The notes below the pieces were generated by a model. That model was not told the origin of the DNA, did not search any database, and was given only the letters and a program-made list of their open reading frames with translations. The translations under genes and the position numbers were made by a program. This document shows, piece by piece, positions 43,245-50,979 of a stretch of 64,000 nucleotides of DNA (its first letter is position 1; each line of letters begins with the position of its first letter). The stretch covers positions 1 to 64,000 of the forward strand of contig JAJPHF010000170.1 in the NCBI GenBank assembly GCA_021325365.1. The letters are read 5' to 3'. The stretch comes from Pseudomonadota bacterium (GTDB taxonomy: Bacteria > Chloroflexota > UBA6077 > JAJPHF01).

Positions 43245-45575
43245 GTGCGCGTATTCTTGCTCAGCGTGGCTGCCGGGCTGCTGATCGTGGCGGGCGTCGC
43301 GGCGTATGGCGAATTCGTCAGCTTGCGCCAGTCGCTGGCCACGGGCCAGCAGGCGCTCGCCAGCGCGAGCAGCGGCATCTCGGGCGGCGCGCTCGATCGC
43401 GCGGTGGCCGGCGACGTGGATCTCAGCCAGTCGTGCGCCGACCTCTCGACAGCCGCGGGCGCCTTCGGCGATGCCGCGGAGAGCGTGAACCGCATGGCGC
43501 CGCTGGTGCGGCTCGTGGAGCAGGTGCCGGCGACGGCCGCGCGCACGGAGTCGAGCATCGCGCTCGTGGCGGTCGCCACCGAGGTGAGCGCGGCCGGCGA
43601 CCAACTGTGCCAGGGCTTGCAGCCGCTCGCGGCGTTGCTGAAGGAGAACCAGAGCGGCGATGGCCCGCTCGGCGAGCAGGTGCTGACCACGCTCGCCGGC
43701 GCGCGGACGGACCTGGAGCAGGCCCGCACGCGCCTGGCCGGCGCCGAGATCGCCCTGGCGAAGGTGCGGCCCGAGGAGCAGGACGCGACCACGCGCGACG
43801 CGCTGGACCGGCTGAGCGCCAAGCTGCCGGGGCTGCGGAACACGGTGGACGCGCTGCTGGTGCTGCCCGACCTGCTCGGCGCCAACGAGGCGCGCACCTA
43901 CCTGCTGGTCGCCGAGAATCGCGACGAGCTGCGGCCCACCGGTGGCTACATCGGCACGGCGGGCGTGGTCACGGTCGACGGCGGCAAGATCGAGCGGCAA
44001 GAGTTCGGCACGAGCGTCGCCTACGATCTGTCGCCCGACATCATGGTGCCGCCGCCCGCGCCGCTCGTGCGCTACCTGGACTCGAGCTACTGGCAGCTGC
44101 GCGACGCCAACTGGTGGCCCGACTTCCCGTCCAGCGCCGAGCAGCTCGCGTACTTCTACAACGGCACGCGCGACGACCAGCTGAACGGCGTGATCGCCTT
44201 CGACCAGCACGCGCTCGAGCTGCTGCTCGCGGCGACCGGGCCCATCGCGGTGCCCGACTACGACGAGACCGTGACGGCCGACAACCTGCAAGAGCGCCTG
44301 GACTACTACGTCCACGCCCACCCGGGGCTGGACGAGGAGTACTCGCGCAAGCAGTTCGTCGGCTCTGCGGCCGCGGCCGTGATCCAGACGCTGACGAGCG
44401 CGCCGCCCGACCGCCTGCGCGCCTATGCCGATGCGCTGGGCCAGGCGCTGGCCGGCAAGCACCTGATGCTCTATCTCGGCGAGTCCGCGGCCGCCCACCT
44501 GGCGGCCGAGCTGAACTGGGACGGGCACCTCTACCAGGGCGCGGGCGACTACGTGTACGCGGTCCACGCGAACGTGAGCCCGAACAAGATCGATCCTTAC
44601 GTCGAGCGCTCGATGCGCTACGCGGTCGACCTGACGGCCTCTCCGCCGCGCGCCCGCCTGACGATCGATGTGAAGAACACGTTCGACCCGACGCAGACGG
44701 CGCCGTGGCTGACGACGGACTACCGCGACTACCTGCGGGTGTACGTCCCGTACGAGAGCGCGCTGCAGAGCGCGACGGGCTTCGCCGACGACGCCCAGAC
44801 CCTCACGGAGTGCGGCCGCACCGCCTTCGCCGGGCTGATCGACGTGCCGCCGGGCGGCCAGACCAGCGTGGTGCTGGAGTACACGCTGAACGCGGCGGTG
44901 CTCGATGGCGGCTACTCGCTGGCCGTGCAGAAGCAGGGCGGCCTTGGCCCGACGCCGCTCAGCGTGGCGATCACCGATCACGACGGCACGATCACGACGG
45001 ACGCGGCCCTGGCGCACGACGTGCAATACCGCGTGCGCGACGGCGCGCTGGCGGGCCGCGACCTGCCGGTGGCGGCCTCGACGCGGCTGGCCTGCGCGCC
45101 GTCGAAGCCCGAGCCCAAGGTGCTGGCGCCGCCCGTCACCATGTCCATCCCGAAGATCGGCGTGAAGGACGGCCCCATTACCGCCCTGAAGGTGCTGCCG
45201 ACGGGCGAGATGGAGGTGCCGGGCGACGGCGAGCACATCGGCTGGTACGAGGCGAGCGCGCGCCCGGGCGCGCCGGGGAACTTCGTCTCGGCAGCGCACG
45301 TGGACTGGGCCGGCAAGCTCGGCGTGTTCTGGGGCCTGAACGAGCTGCAGCCGGGCGACCAGATCGTCGTTACCGACAGCGATGGCGTCGCGCACACCTA
45401 CGCCGTGGAGTGGAACAAGGCGGTGCGCCCGGAAGATGCGCCGCTGATGGACATCGTCGGGCCAAGCCCTGATGCTATCATGACGCTCATCACCTGTACG
45501 GGCAATTTCAACCGCGTGACTCGGAGCTACGATCATCGCCAGGTCGTGCGGGCGCGCCTGGTGGACGGGGGTTAG
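43245..45575 (+). CDS. DUF4012 protein fused to a C-terminal sortase
   Basis: A 776-residue membrane-anchored protein. An N-terminal span (FLLSVAAGLLIVAGVAAYGEF) leads to a helical region and then DUF4012 (about 205-560; RTYLLVAENRDELRPTGGYIGTAGVVTVDGGKIERQEFG). Residues about 635-776 are a sortase of class D/E/F type: strand MSIPKIGVKDGPIT, His685 (AAHVDWAGKLGVFWGLNELQPGD), Cys751 (LITCTGNFN) and Arg765 (YDHRQVVRARL), the complete His-Cys-Arg catalytic set. The next gene encodes a protein with an LPKAG sorting signal, so the sortase would attach it outside the cell. DUF4012 proteins usually lie in polysaccharide loci; here the domain could present a polymer acceptor. The fusion is unusual. 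Confidence 0.85.
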   Translation: MRVFLLSVAAGLLIVAGVAAYGEFVSLRQSLATGQQALASASSGISGGALDRAVAGDVDLSQSCADLSTAAGAFGDAAESVNRMAPLVRLVEQVPATAARTESSIALVAVATEVSAAGDQLCQGLQPLAALLKENQSGDGPLGEQVLTTLAGARTDLEQARTRLAGAEIALAKVRPEEQDATTRDALDRLSAKLPGLRNTVDALLVLPDLLGANEARTYLLVAENRDELRPTGGYIGTAGVVTVDGGKIERQEFGTSVAYDLSPDIMVPPPAPLVRYLDSSYWQLRDANWWPDFPSSAEQLAYFYNGTRDDQLNGVIAFDQHALELLLAATGPIAVPDYDETVTADNLQERLDYYVHAHPGLDEEYSRKQFVGSAAAAVIQTLTSAPPDRLRAYADALGQALAGKHLMLYLGESAAAHLAAELNWDGHLYQGAGDYVYAVHANVSPNKIDPYVERSMRYAVDLTASPPRARLTIDVKNTFDPTQTAPWLTTDYRDYLRVYVPYESALQSATGFADDAQTLTECGRTAFAGLIDVPPGGQTSVVLEYTLNAAVLDGGYSLAVQKQGGLGPTPLSVAITDHDGTITTDAALAHDVQYRVRDGALAGRDLPVAASTRLACAPSKPEPKVLAPPVTMSIPKIGVKDGPITALKVLPTGEMEVPGDGEHIGWYEASARPGAPGNFVSAAHVDWAGKLGVFWGLNELQPGDQIVVTDSDGVAHTYAVEWNKAVRPEDAPLMDIVGPSPDAIMTLITCTGNFNRVTRSYDHRQVVRARLVDGG

Positions 45576-45619
45576 CGCCCAGCGGAGCTGGGACCGCGTG
45601 CTTGGGAGGAGAGCGGACT

Positions 45620-46426
45620 ATGCAACGACAGCGCACGACCACGATCCTGCGGGGCGCCTTGGCGGGCGGGCTGCTGGTGCTGGCGGGCAGCGCCGTCGCC
45701 GCGCCGGCCGCGCTGGCCGACGGCGGCGATTATGGTACCTGCTGCAACATCATCGTCAATGTGACGCCGCCGCAGGTGACGCCGCCGAACGTGACGATCC
45801 CGAGCGTGTCGCCGCCCTCGGTCAGTGTCACGCCGCCGCAGATCCCGCAGACGATTCCCGTGGTGCCGATCGGCGGCGGCGGGAGCACCGGGGTCTCCAG
45901 CGGGGGCCCCGGCGCGATGGCCTCGATCAGCCCCGTGTCCGCGTCGGTGAGCCCGGTCAGCATCGCGGCGCGGCCGATACCCGCCGCCGTCGCGCCCGTG
46001 GCACCGCCCGCGCCCGTGGCCCCGCCGGTGAGTCAGGTGCTCGGCCGCACGGTCGAGGCGCCCCCGGCGCCCCCGGCGCCCGAGGTGCCGGCGGCCGTCG
46101 TGCCGCGCCCGATCATCGAGGAGACCGCGCCGCGCGTGGTCGCGCCGCCGGAGGAGGTCGCGGAGACCGCGCCGCGCACGGTCCAGCGCGAAGTCTGCAT
46201 CCCCGGCGTCGGCGGCGCCGGCATGGGGCCGACCTGCGGCGAGGTGCTCGGTCGCACGGTGCAAGGCCCGGGCCTGCCGCTTGCCCGCGCGCTGCCCAAG
46301 GCCGGCGAGGGCCTGGACGGCGGCTTCACGGTCTGGCCGCCGCTGGCGCTCGCCGGCGGCGCGCTCGCGCTGGCCCTGGTGGCGCTGGCCCTGCCCCGCC
46401 GCCGCCCCGGCGCGCAGGTCGCCTAA
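45620..46426 (+). CDS. Pro-rich surface protein with LPKAG sorting signal
   Basis: A 268-residue protein. The signal peptide (ILRGALAGGLLVLAGSAVAAPAALA) is followed by a Pro/Val/Ser-rich shaft with repeats such as TPPQVTPPNVTIPSVSPPSVSVTPPQ and two copies of QVLGRTV / EVLGRTV. The C-terminus is a classic sortase substrate tail: LPKAG at residues 225-229, a hydrophobic span (WPPLALAGGALALALVALAL), then PRRR. Four Cys residues in the mature part (CC near 33, CIPG, TCGE) could form disulfides. ATG 45620 has GGGAGGAG before it. It directly follows the sortase gene and is its probable substrate. Confidence 0.8.
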   Translation: MQRQRTTTILRGALAGGLLVLAGSAVAAPAALADGGDYGTCCNIIVNVTPPQVTPPNVTIPSVSPPSVSVTPPQIPQTIPVVPIGGGGSTGVSSGGPGAMASISPVSASVSPVSIAARPIPAAVAPVAPPAPVAPPVSQVLGRTVEAPPAPPAPEVPAAVVPRPIIEETAPRVVAPPEEVAETAPRTVQREVCIPGVGGAGMGPTCGEVLGRTVQGPGLPLARALPKAGEGLDGGFTVWPPLALAGGALALALVALALPRRRPGAQVA

Positions 46427-46685
46427 CGTCCCGGATCGGGCGCGCCCCGCGCCCCCAGCGTACGCCTCTCTTTCCGCCGGCGCGGCGGTGTGTGTGAGCA
46501 CTGCCGCGCCGGCGTTCGCGCCCTCTCCATCCATACGGAGAAGGGCGGCGCCACCGGCACCGGCTCCGCCGGCAGTCCCCGCCCCCTATGCGGGCAGGGG
46601 GTACTTCCCATTTTGCGCCCATCGGCGGGCCGGCCGCTGCTAGAATGTAGGACAACAGCGGGAGCGGAGAGGGAGCAGGAGCCTG
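46427..46685. repeat. Intergenic region with nested inverted repeats
   Basis: CGCCGGCGCGGC (46475-46486) pairs perfectly over 12 bp with GCCGCGCCGGCG (46503-46514) around a 16-base spacer. It is followed by GCCCTCTCC/GGAGAAGGGC (about 46520-46545), which resembles the CCCTCTCCC/GGGAGAGGG repeat family elsewhere in the window. Together they probably terminate or attenuate the transcript of the sorted protein. Then a ribosome site GGAGCAGGAG leads into the next gene. Confidence 0.5.
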
Positions 46686-47750
46686 ATGGGGATGGAGCGC
46701 ACCCGCCGGGCCGTGCTGGTCGGCGCGGATACCGCGCGGCTCCTGGCGCTGGCCGACGAGCTAGAGGCGCGCGGGCTGGAAGTGGCCCTCTATCGCGAGG
46801 CCGAGCGAGGCCTCGCGGTGTGCGAGGAAGGCCGCTGCGACGTGCTCGTGGCCATCGGACGGCTTGCGCCGCGCGACGGCGTACCGCCGCAGCGCGTCTC
46901 GGTGCCACTGGTCTTGCTCGACGCGCCCGACGCGCCCGACCTGGCGCTGCGCCCGACCGGGCCGCGCACGGCGCTCGGCGCAAGCGTCCTGCCCGCTGCG
47001 GCCGCCGACCGGGTGGTCGCGCTGCTGGCCCGAGCGTCCGAGGCACCGGCCGGCGCGACTCCGGGCCCGGCCCCAACGCCGGCCGAGGCCCAGGAGCCGG
47101 CCGAGCCCGCCGCCCCGGCCACCCTCCCGCCGGTCGCGCCACGGAAGGCGCCCGAAGCGGCCGCGACCGGTCCGAGCGTACCCATCGCGCCGCCGGCCTC
47201 CCCCGAAGATCGCGAGGCCGGGGGGACAGTTGTGGCGCCCGGAGCCGCGCAAGCGAGCCGCGCGCCGGGCGGTGTCCCAGCCGAGCGATCCGTCGGCGCG
47301 GGAGAGGCGCCGCGCGACGCCGTCAGGGACGCATCGCCGGCCGCGGCCGTGCCCACCCTGCCGCGCGCGCGGGATGCGGGCGCGCCCGAGACGCCCCGCA
47401 CCCGCCCGCCGGAGAGCCCCGGGGCCCCGCCGCCCACGTCCGCTGTCGAGTCGCCCGCGGGCGCTGGCCCGGGCGGCGCGGCCACGCTCACCGCCCCGGC
47501 GCCACGCGCGGAGCCGAGCGCTGAGCCGCCCGGCCCGGCCGACCGCGGCTCCTCGCCGCGCCGCACGGCGGCGGATGCCGACGCTGCGGAGCTACAGCAG
47601 GCGGCCCCCGTTGGCGAGAGCGCGCCGCTCGCCCGCCCGAGGCCACGCCGCGCCAGCATCCTCTCCAACGTGCTCTTTGTCCTCGCGGGCTTGGCCCTGG
47701 GCCTCGCCCTGGGTCTGATCGTCCTGGGTCTGACCGGCGGCATGCGATGA
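46686..47750 (+). CDS. Receiver-like N-domain, long disordered linker, C-terminal membrane anchor
   Basis: A 354-residue protein. Residues 1-115 alternate strands and helices in the manner of a receiver fold (RRAVLVGADTARLLALADELEARGLEVALYREAERGLAV...RCDVLVAIG), but the phosphorylation pocket is not convincing. Residues about 118-320 are a Pro/Ala/Glu-rich disordered linker. The last 30 residues (ILSNVLFVLAGLALGLALGLIVLGLTGGMR) are one membrane span with an inside-positive start, so the domain faces the cytoplasm with a very long tether. The span resembles that of the 35-residue protein encoded next. Function unknown. Stop overlaps the next ATG. Confidence 0.6.
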   Translation: MGMERTRRAVLVGADTARLLALADELEARGLEVALYREAERGLAVCEEGRCDVLVAIGRLAPRDGVPPQRVSVPLVLLDAPDAPDLALRPTGPRTALGASVLPAAAADRVVALLARASEAPAGATPGPAPTPAEAQEPAEPAAPATLPPVAPRKAPEAAATGPSVPIAPPASPEDREAGGTVVAPGAAQASRAPGGVPAERSVGAGEAPRDAVRDASPAAAVPTLPRARDAGAPETPRTRPPESPGAPPPTSAVESPAGAGPGGAATLTAPAPRAEPSAEPPGPADRGSSPRRTAADADAAELQQAAPVGESAPLARPRPRRASILSNVLFVLAGLALGLALGLIVLGLTGGMR

Positions 47751-47854
47751 GCGAGCGCAAGCCGATACTCATGCAGGTGCTCATACTGGCGGCCGGCCTC
47801 GCGCTCGGGACCGTATTCGGCTTCCTCGTGCTGGCATTCTTCGGCGTGCGATGA
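47747..47854 (+). CDS. 35-residue single-span membrane microprotein
   Basis: A short frame, ATG 47747 (inside the ATGA overlap with the previous stop) to TGA 47852-47854, which in turn overlaps the ATG of the next gene. The product is MSERKPILMQVLILAAGLAL followed by GTVFGFLVLAFFGVR: a charged start and one hydrophobic helix ending in Arg. Overlaps on both sides indicate translational coupling and argue that it is a real gene. Its span aligns with the C-terminal span of the preceding protein (shared pattern I-L-x-V-L-x3-AGLALG-x3-G-x-VL-x3-G-x-R), suggesting duplication. It may be an accessory subunit for its neighbours. Confidence 0.65.
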   Translation: MSERKPILMQVLILAAGLALGTVFGFLVLAFFGVR

Positions 47855-49542
47855 GGCGCATCCCCTCGCTGCTCGCCGCCCTGGCGCTGGCCCTGCTGCT
47901 TGGGGGGGCGCGCGCGCCCGACGCGGCGAGCCAGACGGTCCCGCCGACGCCCAGCGCCCCTGGCGCCCGCGCGAACCCCATCGTGCAGGAGAACCAGCGG
48001 CCGGGCGGCGCCCAGTGGCAGCGCGTCTCCCCGGCGCCGCCCCGCACCGCCGTCGACCACCCGGAGGGCAACACGCCCGAGGCCGGCGAGAGCCCGAGCG
48101 AGATCGAGCGCTGGGAGCCGCCCGTCATCAGCGGGTATGCCGACCGCGTCAGCGCGGCCGCTGGCGATACGATCCGCTTCTTCGTCTCGACCACCGCCCC
48201 CGCGTACGACCTGAGCGTGAACCGCATGGGCTGGTACGGCGGCGCTGGCGGCCGCGAGGTACTCAGCGCCTTCGGCCAGGTCGGCACCCAGCAGCCGCTG
48301 CCGACGCCTGATCCCGAAACCGGCCTGGTCGCGGCCAGCTGGCTGCCGTCCTACTCGCTGGTGATTCCCTTCGATTGGGTGAGCGGCGTGTATCTCGTGC
48401 GGCTGCTGGCCACGAACGAGGCCCACGACGTCGGATACATCCTGTTCGTCGTGCGCGACGACAACCAGGCGGCCGACTTCGTGTACAAGCTGGCCGTCAA
48501 CACCTACCAGGCCTACAACAACTGGGGCGGCAAGAGCCTCTTTCGCTACAACTCCGCCGGCACCCCCGCCACCAAGGTATCGTTCGACCGGCCCTACAGC
48601 CAGTGGGATGGGGCGGGCCAGTTCTTCGACTGGGACTTCCCGATGATCCGCTGGCTGGAGCGGGAAGGCTACAACGTCACCTACATCACCGACGTGGACG
48701 CGCACGCGGGCACCGACTGGCTCGCCGGCCGGCGCGCGCTGCTGTCCGTGGGCCACGATCAGTACTGGTCCAAGGAGATGCGCGACAACTGGGAAGCCGC
48801 CCGCGACGTGGGCCGCTCGCTGGCGTTCTTCGGCGGCAACGCGGCCTACTGGCAGGTGCGCTACGAGCCCTCCGAGCGCGGCGCCGCCAACCGCGTGCTC
48901 GTGAGCTATCGGGATGCCCGCCTCGATCCCCTGACGGGAGCGGACAACAGCCGCGTGACGGTGGCGTTTGGCAGCGACGTGGTGAAACGGCCCGAGAACG
49001 CGCTGCTGGGCGCACGGTGGGAGGGGAGCACGAGCGGGGGCGCGACGTTCCCCTACGTCGTGCAGGCGCCCGACTATTGGATCTTCGCCGGCACCAACGC
49101 CAGCGCCGGCGAGGCGTGGAGCGCGGTCGTCGGCGGCGAGTTCGACCGCGCCGTGCAGGACGCCGCGACGCCGCCCGGCCTGGTCGTGCTCTCGGCCTCG
49201 CCGGTGACCGACCTGCAGGGACAGGCGGCAGTCGCCAACTCCGTCTACTACCGCGAGGGCGGAATGGTGTTCGACGCCGGCACGGTGGACTGGGCGTGGG
49301 GCCTAGACGACTGGCGGCAGCTGGGCCTCGTCGATCCCCGCCTCCAGCGCGTGACGGCGAACCTGCTCGCGGCGTTTGTCGAGGGCCGGCCGCCCGCGGC
49401 CGCGACGGAGCCAGCCGCGAACCGCGCCGTCCTCTGGGAGCTGGCCGCGGGCCTGCTCGCCGTGGCGGCGGCCGCTGCCGTGGGCGCCTGGTACTGGCGC
49501 TCGCGCTCCCGCATCGCCCCCTATGACCCCTGGGCCGAGTAG
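47851..49542 (+). CDS. Secreted, membrane-anchored dimethylformamidase beta-like protein
   Basis: A 563-residue protein: signal peptide (LLAALALALLLGGARA), a Pro-rich spacer to about residue 85, then the large-subunit domain of N,N-dimethylformamidase (ISGYADRVSAAAGDTIRFFVSTTAPAYDLSVNRMGWYGGAGGREV; YNNWGGKSLFRYNSA; DFPMIRWLEREGYNVTYITDVDAHA; LSVGHDQYWSKEMRDNWEAARDVGRSLAFFGGNAAYW). Near the end a span (AVLWELAAGLLAVAAAAAVGAWYW) followed by RSRSR anchors it. True DMFase is cytoplasmic; exported relatives have no known substrate and may act on cell-wall or glycan amides. Translationally coupled to the microprotein. Confidence 0.75.
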   Translation: MRRIPSLLAALALALLLGGARAPDAASQTVPPTPSAPGARANPIVQENQRPGGAQWQRVSPAPPRTAVDHPEGNTPEAGESPSEIERWEPPVISGYADRVSAAAGDTIRFFVSTTAPAYDLSVNRMGWYGGAGGREVLSAFGQVGTQQPLPTPDPETGLVAASWLPSYSLVIPFDWVSGVYLVRLLATNEAHDVGYILFVVRDDNQAADFVYKLAVNTYQAYNNWGGKSLFRYNSAGTPATKVSFDRPYSQWDGAGQFFDWDFPMIRWLEREGYNVTYITDVDAHAGTDWLAGRRALLSVGHDQYWSKEMRDNWEAARDVGRSLAFFGGNAAYWQVRYEPSERGAANRVLVSYRDARLDPLTGADNSRVTVAFGSDVVKRPENALLGARWEGSTSGGATFPYVVQAPDYWIFAGTNASAGEAWSAVVGGEFDRAVQDAATPPGLVVLSASPVTDLQGQAAVANSVYYREGGMVFDAGTVDWAWGLDDWRQLGLVDPRLQRVTANLLAAFVEGRPPAAATEPAANRAVLWELAAGLLAVAAAAAVGAWYWRSRSRIAPYDPWAE

Positions 49543-49926
49543 CGCCACGCCCGCCTTCTCGTCCCCGCTCCCCCTCACGATCCCCGGGCCGTGCTCGCGC
49601 CGCCAGGTGGCCCGGCGCCCACGAGCGGCCGTGACGCGGCCGTGAGCCGCGGGCGCTAGGCATCGGCCACTCCCGTTTCGCAAAGTGTTCCCAGGGGCAC
49701 AACGCTCGCGGGGCCGCCGGCCTGCCGGCCGAGGGCGACCCGCGGTGCTCCAGGGGGCAGCCGGCGCGACCGACCGATGCTAACAGACTGTGACATGGGG
49801 GCCGTAGGCACCGCTTCCTGAAGGTTGATAGGCTCCCGCTTGGAGGGGACAGCCACCCCAAAAGACAGCGTGCAACGTCGGCGGCGGAGGAGGGCCGGCG
49901 ACGAACGCGAGTGAAGGAGGAGCTAC
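49543..49926. other. 384-base intergenic region, nothing recognised
   Basis: Between the dimethylformamidase-like gene and the secreted protein at 49927. I found no RNA gene, repeat or convincing promoter; the only clear signal is the GAAGGAGGAG ribosome site directly before TTG 49927. A TTGATA at about 49828 lacks a matching -10. Confidence 0.4.
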
Positions 49927-50817
49927 TTGCGTCGAGGAATCATCCTAGCCGCGGCGTTGATCGTTGGTCTTTCGCCTGGGGCAGCTAGCGCGCAGACGGC
50001 GCCCGGCACGGCGGCGTGCCAGGATCAGGTACTTCAGAACACCCTGCCCCTGCTGCAGCTCGCGAGCCGCTTCACGCCGAGCGGCATCTTCCCGGTCGGC
50101 TACGCGCCGCTATCGCAGCCCTTCGCCACCAGCCCGTTCGAGGGCGCCAACGCCTACCCAGCGCCCGCCTACTACAATAGCTACGCGCAGCCGCCCTGGG
50201 CTCTGCAGCGCCCCGACCTCTACCCGAGCGGCTATCCGCAGGCGAGCGTGTATCCGCAGCTGTATCCGGACGGCGGCGTCCCGATTCCGGCAGTCGACCC
50301 GAATCCGGAGCTATCGTCCGCCAACATCCTGGATACGCTCCAGCGCGATGGCACGTTCGACCAGTTGACCTCCGGCGAGCGGGCGAACTTCCTCCTGCAG
50401 TTGGCCGCGCTCCAACAGAGCGAGGTGGGCCAGCGGATCGCCCAGGCAGGGCTCCAGCAGAACGCGCAGACGGCCGTCCTGAACACCCGCCGCCTGCCCT
50501 ACGACCTGTCGATCGCCATGCAGTCGAACTCCCGCGACTGGTTCCAGAGCTATGTGCTCTACGCGGCGACCGTGCAGAACCTGGTCGCCGCCGGCTGCAA
50601 CACCAACACGGGCCTCCTGGGAAGCGGTGCCCTCGTGCCAGGCGGGGCGCCGATCGCCGGCCTCACCGGCGTCGCGGGCGTGCCGGCCAGCCCGCTGGCC
50701 GGGACCTTCGGCCTGCCCGGCACCACCACCCCGTTCGGGGCCGGGGGCATCACGGCCCTGAGCACGTTCTGTCGCAGCAATACGCTGAATCTCCCGATCT
50801 GCAACGGCCTGCGCTAG
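49927..50817 (+). CDS. Secreted protein of unknown function
   Basis: A 296-residue protein starting at TTG 49927 behind a perfect AAGGAGGAG. The signal peptide is ILAAALIVGLSPGAASAQ. The mature part is rich in Tyr/Pro/Gln in residues 45-110 (NAYPAPAYYNSYAQPPWALQRPDLYPSGYPQASVYPQLYPDG), helical in 115-220 (LQRDGTFDQLTSGERANFLLQLAALQQSEVGQRIAQ) and Gly/Thr/Pro-rich to the end, with Cys residues near both termini that could pair. No catalytic or anchoring motif is seen. I do not recognise the family. A strong terminator follows. Confidence 0.65.
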   Translation: MRRGIILAAALIVGLSPGAASAQTAPGTAACQDQVLQNTLPLLQLASRFTPSGIFPVGYAPLSQPFATSPFEGANAYPAPAYYNSYAQPPWALQRPDLYPSGYPQASVYPQLYPDGGVPIPAVDPNPELSSANILDTLQRDGTFDQLTSGERANFLLQLAALQQSEVGQRIAQAGLQQNAQTAVLNTRRLPYDLSIAMQSNSRDWFQSYVLYAATVQNLVAAGCNTNTGLLGSGALVPGGAPIAGLTGVAGVPASPLAGTFGLPGTTTPFGAGGITALSTFCRSNTLNLPICNGLR

Positions 50818-50845
50818 CGCTTCAGCCCGGCAGCCCCCTCCAGCC

Positions 50846-50880
50846 CGCCCCGAGACGAGCCGCTCGTCTCGGGGCGTTCC
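50846..50880 (+). terminator. Strong hairpin terminator
   Basis: CGCCCCGAGACGAG (50846-50859) and CTCGTCTCGGGGCG (50863-50876) form a perfect 14-bp stem with a 3-base loop, followed by TTCC. The T run is short but the stem is among the most stable in the window, and it follows the stop at 50817. It closes the surface cluster. Confidence 0.7.
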
Positions 50881-50979
50881 GCGTCCCGCTACCGACGTTG
50901 CGGGCAGCGGCGGGGCGCACTACCATCCTCGGCGAGATGCCTGGCGCCCGCCGATATGTTGCCCCTGGAGGCACGGCCC

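Noticed and set aside
42807..45536. 909-codon open frame on the minus strand
   Set aside because: It is antisense to the sortase fusion and glycosidase genes; its product is Arg/Val/Gly-rich low complexity with no motif, the usual result of high G+C on the opposite strand.
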